Assembly (NCBI GenBank): GCA_009801085.1
Contig: VNWV01000029.1
Span: forward strand, 1-64,000
Source: Lasiodiplodia sp. COLG20
Taxonomy: Eukaryota; Ascomycota; Dothideomycetes; Botryosphaeriales; Botryosphaeriaceae
DNA length: 64,000 nucleotides
Reading direction: 5' to 3'
The notes beneath the pieces were generated by a model. That model worked only from the letters and a program-made list of their open reading frames with translations, was not told the DNA's origin and ran no database searches. This document shows, in pieces, positions 45,733-57,600 of the stretch (within the stretch, counting starts at the first letter, position 1; each line of letters begins with the position of its first letter). The position numbers and the translations under genes were made by a program.

Positions 45733-47607
45733 TCATGCCCTGCAAAGCCTGCCATCCGTCTCAACCCAAGCATCACTGCCCACAACAGCCGGCCCATAAA
45801 ACAACCCACTCGGATCCCACTCCTCCTTGATCGCCCTCAATCTCTCATAATTCTCACCATAGTAATCCTCCTTCCAATCCGGATTCAGATAGCTCGCCTC
45901 GTTCATGTACGCGCCCGACCCCGGCGTCAGCTCCGTCAACCGCGGCACCACGACCTCATTCAGCGTCTTCTCCCGCGCGCGATTCACCTCCTCCGTCGCC
46001 GCAAAGTCCCACGGCATCACCGACAGCACCGAAATCAAGCTTTCCCGCCACGCCGGCAGCAGCGCATTCGCCGCCACCGCCTTACTCGCCTCCCCCGCCT
46101 TCAACCCTATCCCGGCGAGCACCAACCCCGGCGCCTCGACCTCCTGCAGCTGCCGGAACGCCTCCACCAACGCCGTCCCGTTATCCGCCTCGACCACATC
46201 CCGCGGCACCAGCCGCCCACCCATCATGACGTTAATATTCATCGTCCCGCGCGGAATCGGTCCCAAGAACGTCTCGTAGTGCGTATAAAACGACGGAAAA
46301 CTCGTCACGTTCAGCGCGAACGGTATCCCCAGCTCGACCAACTTCTCCGTAAACGGCGCCAACGCGCTCCGCACGCCCGCCTCGTCCGCGCCCGGCAGCG
46401 TCAGCGGCAGCAGCCGGAACCCCGCGCTCGACACGCTGAAGCTCGCGTGGCCGCCCTGGTCGACGAGCGAGGGCAGCGCGGCGATGAGCGCCTGCACGCC
46501 GGCCCAGAACGTGTCGTTCGACGTGTTGCCGCCTTTGGCGAAGGCGAGCGAGGCGCCGCCGACGGTCAGATCCGGGTACGCGCGCACGGTGACAGACGCG
46601 GCGACGGCGTACGCTCCCGCGCCGCCGCCGCTCAGCGCCCAGTACAGGTCCGCGTTCTGCGTCGGGGAGGCCGTGACGATGGCGCCGGAAGCCGTCACCA
46701 CTTCCCACTCGAGCACTTGGTCCGCGCCCATGCCGTGGATGGAACTTAAAGTGCTGTGCCCGCCGCCTTGCGTCCAGCCGCCGACGAGGCCGACGGTCGG
46801 ACAGTTGCCGGTCAGGACGACGAGGCCGGCGGCGGTGGCGGCGGAGAGGGCGTCGGTGCCGCGGACGCCGGCGGCGAGGCGGATGGCCGGGCCCGAGTAC
46901 GAGGTGCTGGTGTAGTCGGCGATGACGGTCGTGGTGCGCATGTTGTGCGTCCAGAGGCTGAGCGAGCCGGTGCCGGTGCTGCGGCCGAGGAAGCTGTGGA
47001 CATTGTTAGTGTTTCTGTGAGAGCTCTTGGGTGTGGTGGGGAAGGGGGGAATGGGGATTTGGAGGTGGACGTGGATGGGGACAGGCTTACTCATGGCCGG
47101 TGCTGCGGACGACGAGGCGGATGTTGTGCTCGTTGGCGAATTTGACGCCGGCTGCGATGTCTTCGGCGGAAGTCACGTTGATCGAGTACGCCGCGTCGCG
47201 GCCGAGCTCGCACGGCTCCTCCCGGGCGGTGAACGGCGTGCAGGTCTGCCAGACTGGGTCCATCATTGCTGTCGGCGCGTCTTGGCTGCGGATGGACGGT
47301 CAGTCGTACTCGTTTTCGCGTTGTCTCTTTTTCGGAAAACTTACAACACAAGCGGCCACACCCATTCGGACTTGAGCGCGGTGCAGGCGGCCTCGTCGTA
47401 GTCGGGGTCGTGGCATACGTGGGCGAGCGGTTTGTTCGCAATGAGCTTTCCGGACACGGTGGTGTTGAGCTCTGCCCAGGCATCGGCTGCCGGCCAGCAA
47501 GCATCACCCGGAATGCATTTGCAAGTCGAGTTCTGGGCAACAACCACATTCGCCGAGAACGAGAGCGTGCATGCAGCAGCAACCAAAGAGCGTGAAAGGA
47601 ACCCCAT
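45733..47607 (-). CDS. Secreted FAD-linked oxidoreductase, BBE/VAO type
   Basis: Three exons; introns 47286-47344 and 46994-47090 give 572 aa from ATG 47607. The signal peptide MGFLSRSLVAAACTLSFSA is followed by a Cys-rich segment (CKCIPGDACWP). The PCMH-type FAD domain shows FANEHNIRLVVRSTGHD, where the His is the usual covalent FAD site; it is completed by the second splice (GA + C, giving HDFLGRS). TGNCPTVGL carries a Cys at the position used for 6-S-cysteinyl attachment, so FAD may be bicovalent. Next come GWTQGGGHSTLSS and the C-terminal BBE segment with LNPDWKEDYYGENYERL and WDPSGLFYGPAVVG. The substrate may be a sugar, an alkaloid-like compound or a secondary metabolite and is not predictable. 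The coding sequence is markedly GC-rich in exon 3. Confidence 0.9.
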
Positions 47608-48737
47608 CTTGCCTGCCCCTCGAGAATGCAGGAGAAACGCAAAATAAAAAGAGCGGTGGAGATGCCAGCACAATGTGTCTGGCGCGTACGCGGAAATATA
47701 TTAAGCCCAGCCGAATCTGCCCCACGGAGCTTTTATTAGGAGTGCATGAAGGATGCGGGGGTAGCTGCCTGCTCCGGAAAGATCCCCACATTGGGTAAAT
47801 CCAAACAAAGTTCTAGCCCTCGTCCTCGCTACCGGGCCCTGAAAAACATGCTTGTTGGCCCCCAACTCCAAAGCTTATTTCACACAAGTCGTTATCGATC
47901 CCTACACGCCACATAAAACGGTGTATATTAAAGATAGCCCCTGCAGAAAATGTGCAAACTAAAACGAAAGATTCCCGAGATCCCGTACAAGCCCTAAATC
48001 CTCTACGGCCGGAATTGATACGCCTAATCTCTGTCACAAGCGGCGAGCTTCTATCCCGAGGTACCTTGACGCATTGCAATTCTACGGCGCCACTGTGGCG
48101 CGGTTGATGATAGGGCTTGGTTTTCGATAGTGTGTTTGTTGAAGTAGCAAGTCACATGCTAGTCACGTGTTCAAGCTTCACTCTTTATGTGTATATATCC
48201 AGTCGTTATCCTATAGTCTAATAGTTAACTTACCTTCCTTTCTTCCACTCTCCTACCACATATTCTTGCCTCCTTGGGTCATTATTCAACAGTGTTTCAT
48301 GGACATCCACGAAGATGTCCCAAACCCAGTATTCTCGTAGAACAACCTTCGGAGAACAAAACCAGCTTTTCTTGCCAAATTCGAGACCAATGATTCCCCA
48401 ATTTAACCAATACTTAGTAGTTAACACGTTGCGTTACAGGGCTGAAAGGCATAGCACAACAATTGTCGGCGCCGTCGATCTTCATGCTTATTTCGACAAG
48501 CATCCTTACTTATTGCATTGAGGCGAAAACACTCCAACTAGTAGTGGAGCGAGAAACCTCTATTAACAAATCCAGAGACTACTAGGAAGATGGCCAGCAG
48601 GAGCAAGATGATACTGGCAGTTTCGAAACGTATCCTACCGCTATTCTGGAAGTGGCGGGGAAAAAAAAAAAAAGAACCCATGGTGTTGATCTATTCAGCG
48701 ACCCGAAAATGGAATCCAAGAAGAGATCCGTACCCGC
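47608..48737. other. Intergenic region, no supported gene
   Basis: About 1.1 kb: promoter of the FAD oxidase and 3' flank of the FAD monooxygenase. ORFs at 48230-48521 on both strands have unfamiliar translations. A poly-A run (13 A) is at 48661-48673. Nothing further is supported. Confidence 0.4.
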
Positions 48738-50206
48738 TTACAATCTGGCGTCCACTACTACTCCTGGCTTCGGCTTGGGAAGCCAATTGAAATACGGAGC
48801 TTTCCCGAAAAATGAGACATAGGTATCAGTCTTGAGCGCGTCACTCAACCACGGACTCACCCACCGCGACACAAACTTCAGATACCACTTGTCTTGAGAC
48901 TCGTATCTCGTGATCAGACCCGAAAGCCACGTCACGGTATCGGCCCGCTGACGATGCGTCTCTTCGAACTGCTGGAAGACGGCGGTGAGCTCACTCAGCG
49001 AGGGTGTCGGGGATCGCGCCAAAAGCTCGACGAGTCCGTTGGTCAAGCACACAATTCCTTCGTACGCCGTGTTGCCGCCGAGTCCGGCATTGATGGTGAC
49101 CTGTGGATGATATCTCAGCGCCGAGTAATAGCAGATCGTTGGTTCAAACACACCTTGTTGATCGAGTCGCCAACCAGAACAACACGGCCATGACTCCATT
49201 TCTTGAGCACGCCCTCCTCCAGCGGCACCATGGATGCTTTGACCCGCGCATCCCAGAGATCCCTCACCGTGTACGTCGGCCCTATGGTTTTGCTGCCGAA
49301 TTCTTCGATCGTCTTTTCCAAATCGGCTTCGCTGTATCTTGGGCAATCCGGAGTCCGCACTGGGGCAGGGAGCTTGACAAACAGAAACCAGAAAATGAGC
49401 CCCGGGACACCTGTTGCTGTCAAGATAGAGTAGTAATCGTAGTAGACGGTGTTTGTCGTCGCGTCCGGCATTATAGGCGTATTGGACCCGTTCCGGGATA
49501 CGCCGAAGACACATTTGTACTCGGCGACGAACCCTGGACCATACTGTGAGTAATTTGGACAGAATTGTGAATCAGTGGGGCTCTACCTGTTCTCAGCTCC
49601 TTTGCAAGCACTGGATCCGTCTTGGAAATCACGTCTGCCATCAACCCTCTCACGTGGCTGTGAATCCCGTCCGCACCCACGAGGATGCTCCCATGCACAA
49701 CCCGCCCGTCATTGGTGGTAACAGATACGCCCTTCTCCGTCTCCTGATACGACTGGATACTGCAATGCGTGTGGATTCGATCCTTGCTTTTGATGTGCGA
49801 AGAAAGGATGCTCAGCATTTCACACCTCTCGATGAACAACATTGGATGTCCCATGCTACTCAGGCTTAGTCATTTATCCACTCTTCTGCAGCTGGCCTCG
49901 TACATACCTCTGTGAGATTGTCCACAACGCCTTCGACTTCTCTATGCACCTGCCATTCTCGTCGAATATCAGCCTGTCGACAAGAGGAACCGCCGTTTTC
50001 TGAATGTCGTCTCGCAGTCCCAGCTGTTCGAGAATCCGGACGCCGTGCGGATGCCAGCCTATCGATGCACCCAGCTGCGGGGCAAGCTCGCCCTTTTCGA
50101 ATAGCTCGTATTCGACCCCTGCACGTTCGAAGCACAATGCCAGTGCCAGACCTACAAGGCTGCCTCCCGCGATGATGACTTTGAAAGAGCCGGAAGTGTC
50201 GGCCAT
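48738..50206 (-). CDS. FAD-dependent monooxygenase (PHBH-fold, PaxM/salicylate hydroxylase-like)
   Basis: Four exons; introns 49856-49907, 49534-49586 and 49101-49153 give 436 aa from ATG 50206. The FAD motif is KVIIAGGSLVGLALALCFERAG near the N-terminus. GSILVGADGIHSHVR is the DG motif that binds FAD/NAD(P)H, and RVVLVGDSINKVTINAGLGG is the GD motif region. Group A flavin monooxygenases insert one oxygen atom into aromatic or isoprenoid substrates using NAD(P)H. The third exon has AEYKCVFGVS and a membrane-like hydrophobic strip (VPGLIFWFLFVKLP), as in PaxM-type epoxidases; the C-terminal helix region is PYFNWLPKPKPG. The usual GDAxHK/GDSVHK reads GDSINK here, so the His is replaced. The acceptor of intron 2 was chosen by phase. 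It lies downstream of the bZIP gene on the same strand. Confidence 0.85.
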
Positions 50207-50615
50207 GGCGAGTAATGTTGTAGTCGGGAGAACGAATCAAAGCAACGCTCTCTGAGCTCGGAGAATGGCTGGTTTGGTCAGATCGGCCCCCACTGGATGA
50301 AACGAATGCGAAACCCTGCGCACCACTCTAAGGGAGCAAAAAAAAGGCGCAATTCAACAGCCGTTGAGTTCTCGCCGTCTGAGCAAGAATAAATACAGCA
50401 TGCAGCGAAGCCGCCCCCAATGGATAGATGCCGGCCGTCAATAACGGCCCAGGCTGACGGCAGCGAGTCTTGCCCTGTCCGAGCCGTGCACCTACCCTTT
50501 TCGTCTCAACCTGCCGCCGATCTCCCCAACGCAACAGCCCTTTCCGGCTTGGCTGCATCCTCGCCAGCCCTACTTCAATCAGGCGATTGCCCACTCTTCG
50601 CGTTTATTCGTCCCT
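50207..50615. other. Intergenic spacer
   Basis: 409 bp between the bZIP gene (3' end) and the FAD monooxygenase (5' end), both minus strand. It must hold the monooxygenase promoter. A TATA-like AATAAATACA near 50388-50397 is in a suitable area but is not decisive. Confidence 0.4.
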
Positions 50616-51801
50616 TCAAAAAGCATGCCCGGCTACCACTTCGTGCATCAGGCCCTGAAACAAGTCTCGCCTGACGACCGCCCCGAAACTGCCAGCAAAA
50701 GATCAGTCTTACTACTCGCGAGATAAGATTAGGCAGCGTTACATACCCATGGCATTCCACATGCTGACGCAGCCTTTCCGCCAAGCTCCTGAGCTTGTCC
50801 ACTTCGAGTAAGTGGAATGCAGGGTGCCGTCGAATGTAGTCCCACGCTTGTATCGGCGTCACCTCGTCCGTCGAACTCAGGTTCGGAGATAGCTTTAACA
50901 GACACTCTAAGCTTTCTTTCGGTATGCTCCAGCTGTGAGAGTGTGTCTGTGAAGCGGTTTCTGCTGGGGCTTGGTAGAGTAAAGGAGCTGAAAGCGTGAG
51001 GACGTGGCCATGAGGAGCGGAAGAGTCCTTCAGAGCGCCCTCCATATGGGCTAGACAAGGACGTTCGAGACTAAAGATGGTTAATCGTGAGCTGAAGCTC
51101 GTCTGATTGGCGCTGCACTCACATTAAGACAAACTCGACTCCGATGCTCGTTGCGTCCTGGTCCCTCATGCACGTCGAGATGGTAGCTACATGGTCGATT
51201 GAGCTGCGGGCGTTGGTTGGAAGCATGGTGTCTCTCCAAGCTGAAGATGACCGTCAGTCATGTGTCAGGTATGTGGAAGCTTCAATACCTACGTTTATGG
51301 TAATCTATCCTCTGGACCCTGCGGACGCCCGTTCCGGCAAGCTGCCCTTTGTGCAGTGCGTAGCTAGCCGCTCTCTGGGGTATCAGAGCACGGTCCTTTC
51401 TCTGCGGATCCGCGACCGGGCTCCGGACGACGAGCTGTTTCTGCGTGTGGTAGGTCTCGATGGAGACTGTGGTTTCCCGTTCAGGCGGACGCAACGTGAT
51501 GTGGCTTTGGGTTGATGTTGGCTCAATCCCGTTCACTCTCAACACATCGTTTAGCCTTGTGATCTCTGCATATAGCGTCTTGGTCTCCCGGAGCAGATTG
51601 GCCTCGTTACTTCGGAGCTGGAGAACCTCAGCTTCTAGAGCTTTTGTGTAGGCTTCTTTGCGCTCCCGGTGTGTCCTGCATGGTCAGGTTAATGCTTGCT
51701 GACGCCTGAGGCGAAAGCTGCGATTTACCTTTGTGCTTTTCGAACTTGTGCACGTCGCTTGTGAAGTGCGTTCTCGGGATTTGCCTTCAACTGGCCCGAA
51801 T
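50616..51801 (-). CDS. bZIP transcription factor (5' exon unresolved)
   Basis: Five exons are visible; introns 51676-51728, 51241-51292, 51071-51122 and 50689-50746 all join in phase, encoding about 323 residues. The listed start is only the acceptor of the first visible exon (CAG before GATTCGGGCCAG). No in-frame ATG precedes it before a stop, so a short 5' exon upstream of 51801 is missing. The basic region NPENALHKRRAQVRKAQRTH is followed by RERKEAYTKALEAEVLQLR and heptad Leu (zipper), as in fungal bZIP proteins with the RRAQVRxAQ signature. The C-terminal domain has PWRDTMLPTNARSSID and PIQAWDYIRRHPAF, conserved in that group. The last splice gives HGFGAVVRRDLFQGL and TGA at 50616. Likely nuclear; possible control of the neighbouring monooxygenase is inference. 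Confidence 0.82.
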
Positions 51802-52964
51802 CTGCTTGACGACAAGGTCAGTTCGAGTGCAACGCTTTGCTGTGGAAAAAAATTGAGGATTGCCCAGGGCATTGAACGGGATACAAGGGAAAGCACGCCT
51901 ACTTTCAGACCGGTGCCCAAAATTGCTAAACCTAAATTTCATGTCGAAAGATTGAAGGAACAGCTGCTGTAAATGATTTATTAATTCCGAAGGTGAGTGT
52001 CGAAACTGAGCGGACAGCTAGATGACGGGACGTGGATGTGGGTGGTTTTGGAAATTGTGGCTTCTGTATGTACCGGAGTCTTAGTAGACTTGACTTATAC
52101 TGCGAGAAGGCTGAGACAGGAGCGTGGGAAGTGAACCGTTACTGTTGGTGGGGTGAAACCTCGCAAGCGGCGGATGACGTTTCAGGAGCCGGCAACACCC
52201 GAGATGATAGGCAATATGACCACAAAACATTGTTTCTGTGCAGTGTCTGGCTTCTGGCACGGTAGCTGATGCCACGTGCGAAAGCCGCATTGGTTGAAGA
52301 GTTCGGCCGTAAAGTGGCAGTCAGAGTCTTTATTTTTTTTTTTTCTCAATGACTACCGTAAGTAGAGGCTTTTTCAGTTGAATTCTCCAAGAACCCACAC
52401 CTGCACTGCGCTATCTTATTGCTTCTCGTGTTCACATCTGATAGGAAGCCTTGAATTGTATATGCCTAGAGATCACGAACAATAGAGCATCAACGCGTTG
52501 CCTCAGTACTGTGCAGATTCAACTGGTCCGTCTGAGGTCCGTGCTGATACAAGATGAGTTTCAATATGCTTTCCGCCTGATCAGTGATCCAATTTTCCCT
52601 CATTCAGCTTAGCGACGCGTCGATCAAACCCCAGACGCGCACAGTGTCTGTGACCACATTTCACTAGCTCGATGCGGAAATGTTGATTCAATAATCATTC
52701 ACCCATTCGGGAACACTGTCAGCATCATCCAGATATACAGCATGCACTTGACAGAAGAGTGTGTCTCCAACGTCGCGATGGTGTTTTGTTGCTCCTTCTC
52801 TTCTAATGCAAAAGCCAAAGGTCAAGTCGTATAAATGGAGGAGACCATGGTCGAATATTTGGAAAGCACACATCCTGAACACTCTTCACTGGCAAGCTGG
52901 ATTCTTGTCTCCCTTCTCTTTTATTCGCTCGTTTTTTTCCGAAAAGCACTGTACCACACGCACC
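51802..52964. other. Intergenic region including bZIP 5' end and lactonase promoter
   Basis: About 1.16 kb. The left part should contain the unresolved first bZIP exon and its promoter. A poly-T run is at 52332-52343. The right end has a TATA box and a long pyrimidine-rich leader of the secreted beta-propeller gene. Confidence 0.45.
52830..52836 (+). promoter_or_regulatory. TATA box of the secreted beta-propeller gene
   Basis: TATAAAT lies 129 bp before ATG 52965, followed by a CT-rich stretch (CTTGTCTCCCTTCTCTTTTA) typical of fungal core promoters. Confidence 0.6.
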
Positions 52965-54307
52965 ATGCCCACACAATCTTCCCTCCTTCTCTCCGGCCTC
53001 TGGCTATTCACTCTAGCCGCTGGTGCACCCGCGCCCCACTGTGGGGTTGGATGTCAAGCAGCAGCAAGAACTCCAACAGTCGGGAAAGCCATATACTTCC
53101 TCACAAACGACGCCCAGAACGCCGTCGTCGCCCTCCCAATCGCTGCAGACGGCACCCTGTCCGACGGCACCGTCACCGCCACCAACGGCGCCGGTTCCAA
53201 CGCGATAGACGGCACGACCAACCAGACCTCTGCCCCAGACGCACTGGTCGGCCAATCATCCCTAACCATCGCCGGCAACGTACGTTCCCGCACCCTCCCC
53301 ACCACCACTCCCCCCCAACTAACAGCACCCCCCAGTCCCTCTTCGCCGTCAACGCCGGCTCCGACACCCTCACTATGATGGCCATCTCCGCCTCCAACCC
53401 CACGCGCCTCCACCCCCTGGGCCAGCCCATGCCCATCCCCGGCCAGTTTCCCAACACGGTGGCAGCCTCCTCGAAGAACCGCCTCGCCTGCGTCGGCACC
53501 ACCGGCGCCAAAGCCGGCATATCCTGCGCGCGATTCAGCCCCACCCACGGCCTGGGTGCCATGGACTCCCTCCGCCCCTTCGACCTCGGCCAAACGACGC
53601 CGCCCGTCGGCCCGACGAACACGGTTTCACACGCCTTTTTCTCCGCGGATGAGGTGAGGTTGATTACGACGGTGAAGGGCGACCCCGCGGCGAATAAGAC
53701 GGGGTTCGTGTCCGTGTTTGATGTCGAGCAGCAGCAGCAGCAGCGGTGGTGGCTGTGGGGTCGTGGCAAGAGGGCGCGCGCGAGGCTGGCGCCACGCGAT
53801 ACGCGCTCGTCGCCGGCGGGCACGGCGGTGCTGTTCGGCGCGGCGCTGGTGCCGGGGAGCGCAGACAAAGTCTTCGTGACGGACGCGGCGTTCGGGGCGG
53901 CGGTGTTGTCGGTCGGGGGTAAGGGGGGCAACAATCAGGCGGAGCTGCTGGCGAAGCAGGCGGTGGATGGGCAGATGGCGACGTGTTGGGCGACGGTGTC
54001 GGAGGCGACGGGGACGGCGTTCGTGACGGACGTCGGCGTGAACCGCGTGGTGGAGATGAGCGTGGAGGATGCGAGCGTCGTGGGGGTGGTGGATTTGGCG
54101 GCGCAGAATGGCGATCCGGGGCTGATTGATTTGAAGGCTGCGGGGGATTTTGTATATGCGTTGTCGCCGGGGAATGGGAGTAGCCCGGCTGCGGTTACGG
54201 TGCTAGATGTCTCCGGTGGGAAGGGGAAGGCGAGGATGATTCAGCATTTTGAGTTGACCGCGATGGGGGTGGGGAAGAATGCGCAGGGGATGGCGGTCAT
54301 GATGTAG
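52965..54307 (+). CDS. Secreted beta-propeller protein (lactonase/carboxymuconate-cyclase-like)
   Basis: Two exons, intron 53280-53335 (C-rich, GTACGT...CCCCAG), 428 aa. The start is ATG 52965 (MPTQSSLLLSGLWLF), giving a signal peptide ending near AAGAPAP. The repeated blade-like segments suggest a seven-bladed propeller of the lactonase family: KAIYFLTNDAQNAVVALPIAADGTLS, split here by position; then LFAVNAGSDTLTMMAIS; GTAFVTDVGVNRVVEMSV; and DFVYALSPGNGSSPA. Such secreted proteins are annotated as 3-carboxy-cis,cis-muconate lactonizing-like, but most have no proven substrate. A Gln-rich insert (QQQQQRWW) with basic residues lies in the middle. Coding GC is high in the 3' half. The frame shifts between the two exons, so the splice is required. 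Confidence 0.78.
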
Positions 54308-54656
54308 ACTATCAGATGCGGGTTGCTGTAGAGTAACATACAGTTACTGGGTAATCAGCTGTTCGCACACCGTAGTTTGAGGCCCAGAGAGGTGAAGGTC
54401 GCTTGATGTTGTTTGGCACTATTCCCTTCTACATGGCAGGGATTCAATTCTTTGTTGCGGTGCGCATGATACTACTAGAAGCCTCTTCCAAGATTCAACA
54501 ATAGTTTCTTTTTCTCAAGTAGTCGTTTCATTTCCCGTCAAAATAGCACAGTCAATTATCAACCGCCAGCATCCCTGACATCGTCCAGTCAAATGCCACG
54601 AAAGGACCTGAATAGCTACTCCAGTCTCTTATCCCTTGAAAGGTTGAAGGAAAACA
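54308..54656. other. Convergent 3' intergenic spacer
   Basis: 349 bp between the 3' ends of the beta-propeller gene (plus) and the NO VEIN-like gene (minus). AT-rich; nothing else seen. Confidence 0.4.
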
Positions 54657-57600
54657 TCAAACGTTATATAGCACTCTCGAGGTTAATTGTGAAGGATACA
54701 ATGTAATCCCGTCTTCAAGTGCAAGATCCTTTTTTCTCATTCGGCCAATAGACCTCCAAGGATCGACATATATTTTCATTCCTATGCCCTCGTTCTCGAT
54801 GTTGTAAACTCGAAGGAGAACATAGATGTTCGATCCATTCAATTTACCCTCAAAAGCCAATTCTTCCATCTAGCAAGGTAATTTATTAGTTATGTAATCC
54901 AGAGTACTTGATCTAAAATAAATCAGTGGAGCTTACCTGTCTGCACTGTGATGATGTCAAAGTAAATTGCGTATTGCATTCCCCAGTGGTTGTCTTTACT
55001 TCGAAGAAGTACGTTGCATCCATGCGGACTCTCAATGCAGGCGACAGGTAGCCTCTTGCGGTCAAAGCATCCCGTAGAGAACCGTCGTTATCAGTGTAGA
55101 TAATGTCGGAAGTTTCAAAGCGGCCAGTCCAGGGCTCGAGGTCGCGGTATTTGTCGCAGATGCTGACTTTATTGCGGATTACACTCGTCCAGTTGGACTC
55201 ATCGAAGTCGGGGAGGCATAGGCTTTTCAGCATTTCGAAAGCCTAGCGGAGAACAAAGTCAGTTTAGAGGAGGATGGCCTAGAATCGTGTCCTTACATAT
55301 AGCTCCCCGGCGGCACCGATCTTCTTGTCAATGCCAAAGGTAGTGGTGAATGTGGATCGAGGTGCCGTGGCTTGATTAGGTGCGTCGCCTCGAAGAGGGA
55401 ACACAGCGCTGCTAGCAGAGTCGATAACATGGTTGAGAAGCTCAGCGTATGCTCTATCTTCGCTGGGGGCGTGTGCCGTTGTGGATGTGCCGGCCGAGTC
55501 TAGAAAGACAACACAGTGATCGTGCAATCGTAATTCTTCGAAAGAAAAATTTTGATGTGGTTCCTGGAATGTGATGGATTGGTAGTGAGACATCTGGGAA
55601 GTGGCGACATCGCGTTCTATGTGCGCTCGAAATTCCGACCATATAGTGCCGTCATTTGAACTATCACAGCAAACTTCAAGAAAGCTCTTGATCCAGTCGG
55701 ACTCTTCACCGATTTCTACCGACGGTGTGGAGCTGGCAGGATTCAGTCCAGAATCAGAAGTGCTTGAAGCATCACTGTTGCCGACATCTTCCTCATCCAA
55801 GTCTCCAGGGACGGAGGGTGAGCGGCCAATGCTATTAGAGCTCGTTGATGAAGCTGCGCCAGGCGGGACGAGGATCGGAGACGATTTGGTTGAATTTTCA
55901 TCCTCTACGGGTATGTGTCCCTCGCATTCAGCCGAAGTGGAACCTACGTCCTGGTTCTCCGAAGATGTCAAAGAGACTTGAACTCCTGAAGGCAGTGTAG
56001 TATGGCCCGTCTCGATATTGGTGTCTCGTGTCGTGGTGGGAATGTCCACCTCAATGATACCTGCATCCTCCAGAATGACATTGACAATATCGAGACTGCT
56101 GCTTCCCAGGACTTGAACAAGTACCGTTTCCGCAGAGGAGTCGGAAATTGACAGAAAGCGGAGAACCGATTTCGGCAGATGTTGAAGATAGCAGAGCTCT
56201 CGATTGCGTTCATCGGATGGAACATACAGCTTCAGCTGACCGTCGAGCTCTTCGAGGTGACAACTGGCTTGGTTGCACTTAACGGTAAACGTTTGGAGGG
56301 TCTGAAAAAGGCTGATGAACTTGGAAATCGTCTCACTGCCGTAGACAGTGGCACAACTGAAGAGGTCGAACACGGTGCGATTACCTTTTCGGGCCTTGGC
56401 GCTGTTGAAATGTGCGGAAATCCTATTCTGAGTAAGTGAAAGGAGTATGGTAGAGGTGTTTCAAATGATATGACACAAGCATCGCTGCGGTGAACAATGG
56501 ATGCTCATCGTAGGGGTTTGCTTTGTAATCCTCCGCCCGTTTTAATAGCAGCTGTTAAACTTACCGAAAAATTGCATGTGCCTTTTCTCTCAACGCATCC
56601 GTCAATCCAAGGTTTGGGAGGCTTCCTTGTGCCGACGTTTTCTCTTCAACAGCCGCTGATATGAACCTTCGACCCAAGTCCAGAGCCAACAGAAACGACC
56701 TACAAGCATGGACTTCGTTGAGGGAAAAGTCCAGAGTGGTGATCTGGCCTTGAAGAGCTTCTCCGTACACCTTACGATCAATGATCGCAAAGTCTACGCT
56801 CGCATTTGTTAGTTTGACATCCCCGCTTGGGAGTCGTACGGGTAGGATATTTGCAGAACGCAAGCTCTTCAAACTTTTGGAGGAAGGGTCCATGGTGCTG
56901 ATCAAGCTGATGCTCTCTTTGATTCGAAGCAAGGAAGGAGGCCGATCTTTGGAAAGTTGCATTAACTCCTGAACGTACATTCGAAGGTCGGGCTTCTGGA
57001 CTTGAAGAACGTGGCAGAAGAACTCTTGCAGCGACGCGTATGGCGTGCTGATCGGAGTCCTTTGGGGGATCCGAGTTCTGTCATCAGCCCAAATGCAGGA
57101 TGAAGGTGGAAACCACGCGTTTTGAGAAGGAACAAAGATCAGACTGTTGTCCTCAAATCTCGTTCTAGATATTTCAGTTAATACCAATATCATCGAATTT
57201 ACGCAGATTTACTTACTGCAGATTGTCATGGTTGCTGTCCTTTTCGAAGTCGCGCCAGAGGCTGCGATATATCTGCGAAGCTTTTGAATGATTCGTTTCC
57301 AGGTTCTTTCGCATTGACGACAATTCGTCCAGCGAGTCATGCCACACGGAATCGCGTATTTTAAGGACTGTTTTGAAAAGATGTTTCAGATGATGAGATC
57401 CAGTGACAACGCTGAGCCGTGATTTTACTGCTAGCCAGTCTGGGCCATCCCAAACGCAATCTCTAATGGAAACCCACCGAGATTTACGCAGCTGGCACTC
57501 GGGAATGTATATTCTTTCGTGATTCTTGAAATGATTTCTTGGTACGGTCAGAATTCTTCCTACATTTAAATTGTACAGATATACTCACAAGACTCCACTG

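Noticed and set aside
46232..46749. Long ORFs on both strands inside the FAD oxidase
   Set aside because: Alternative frames of a GC-rich exon whose main frame encodes clear BBE motifs.
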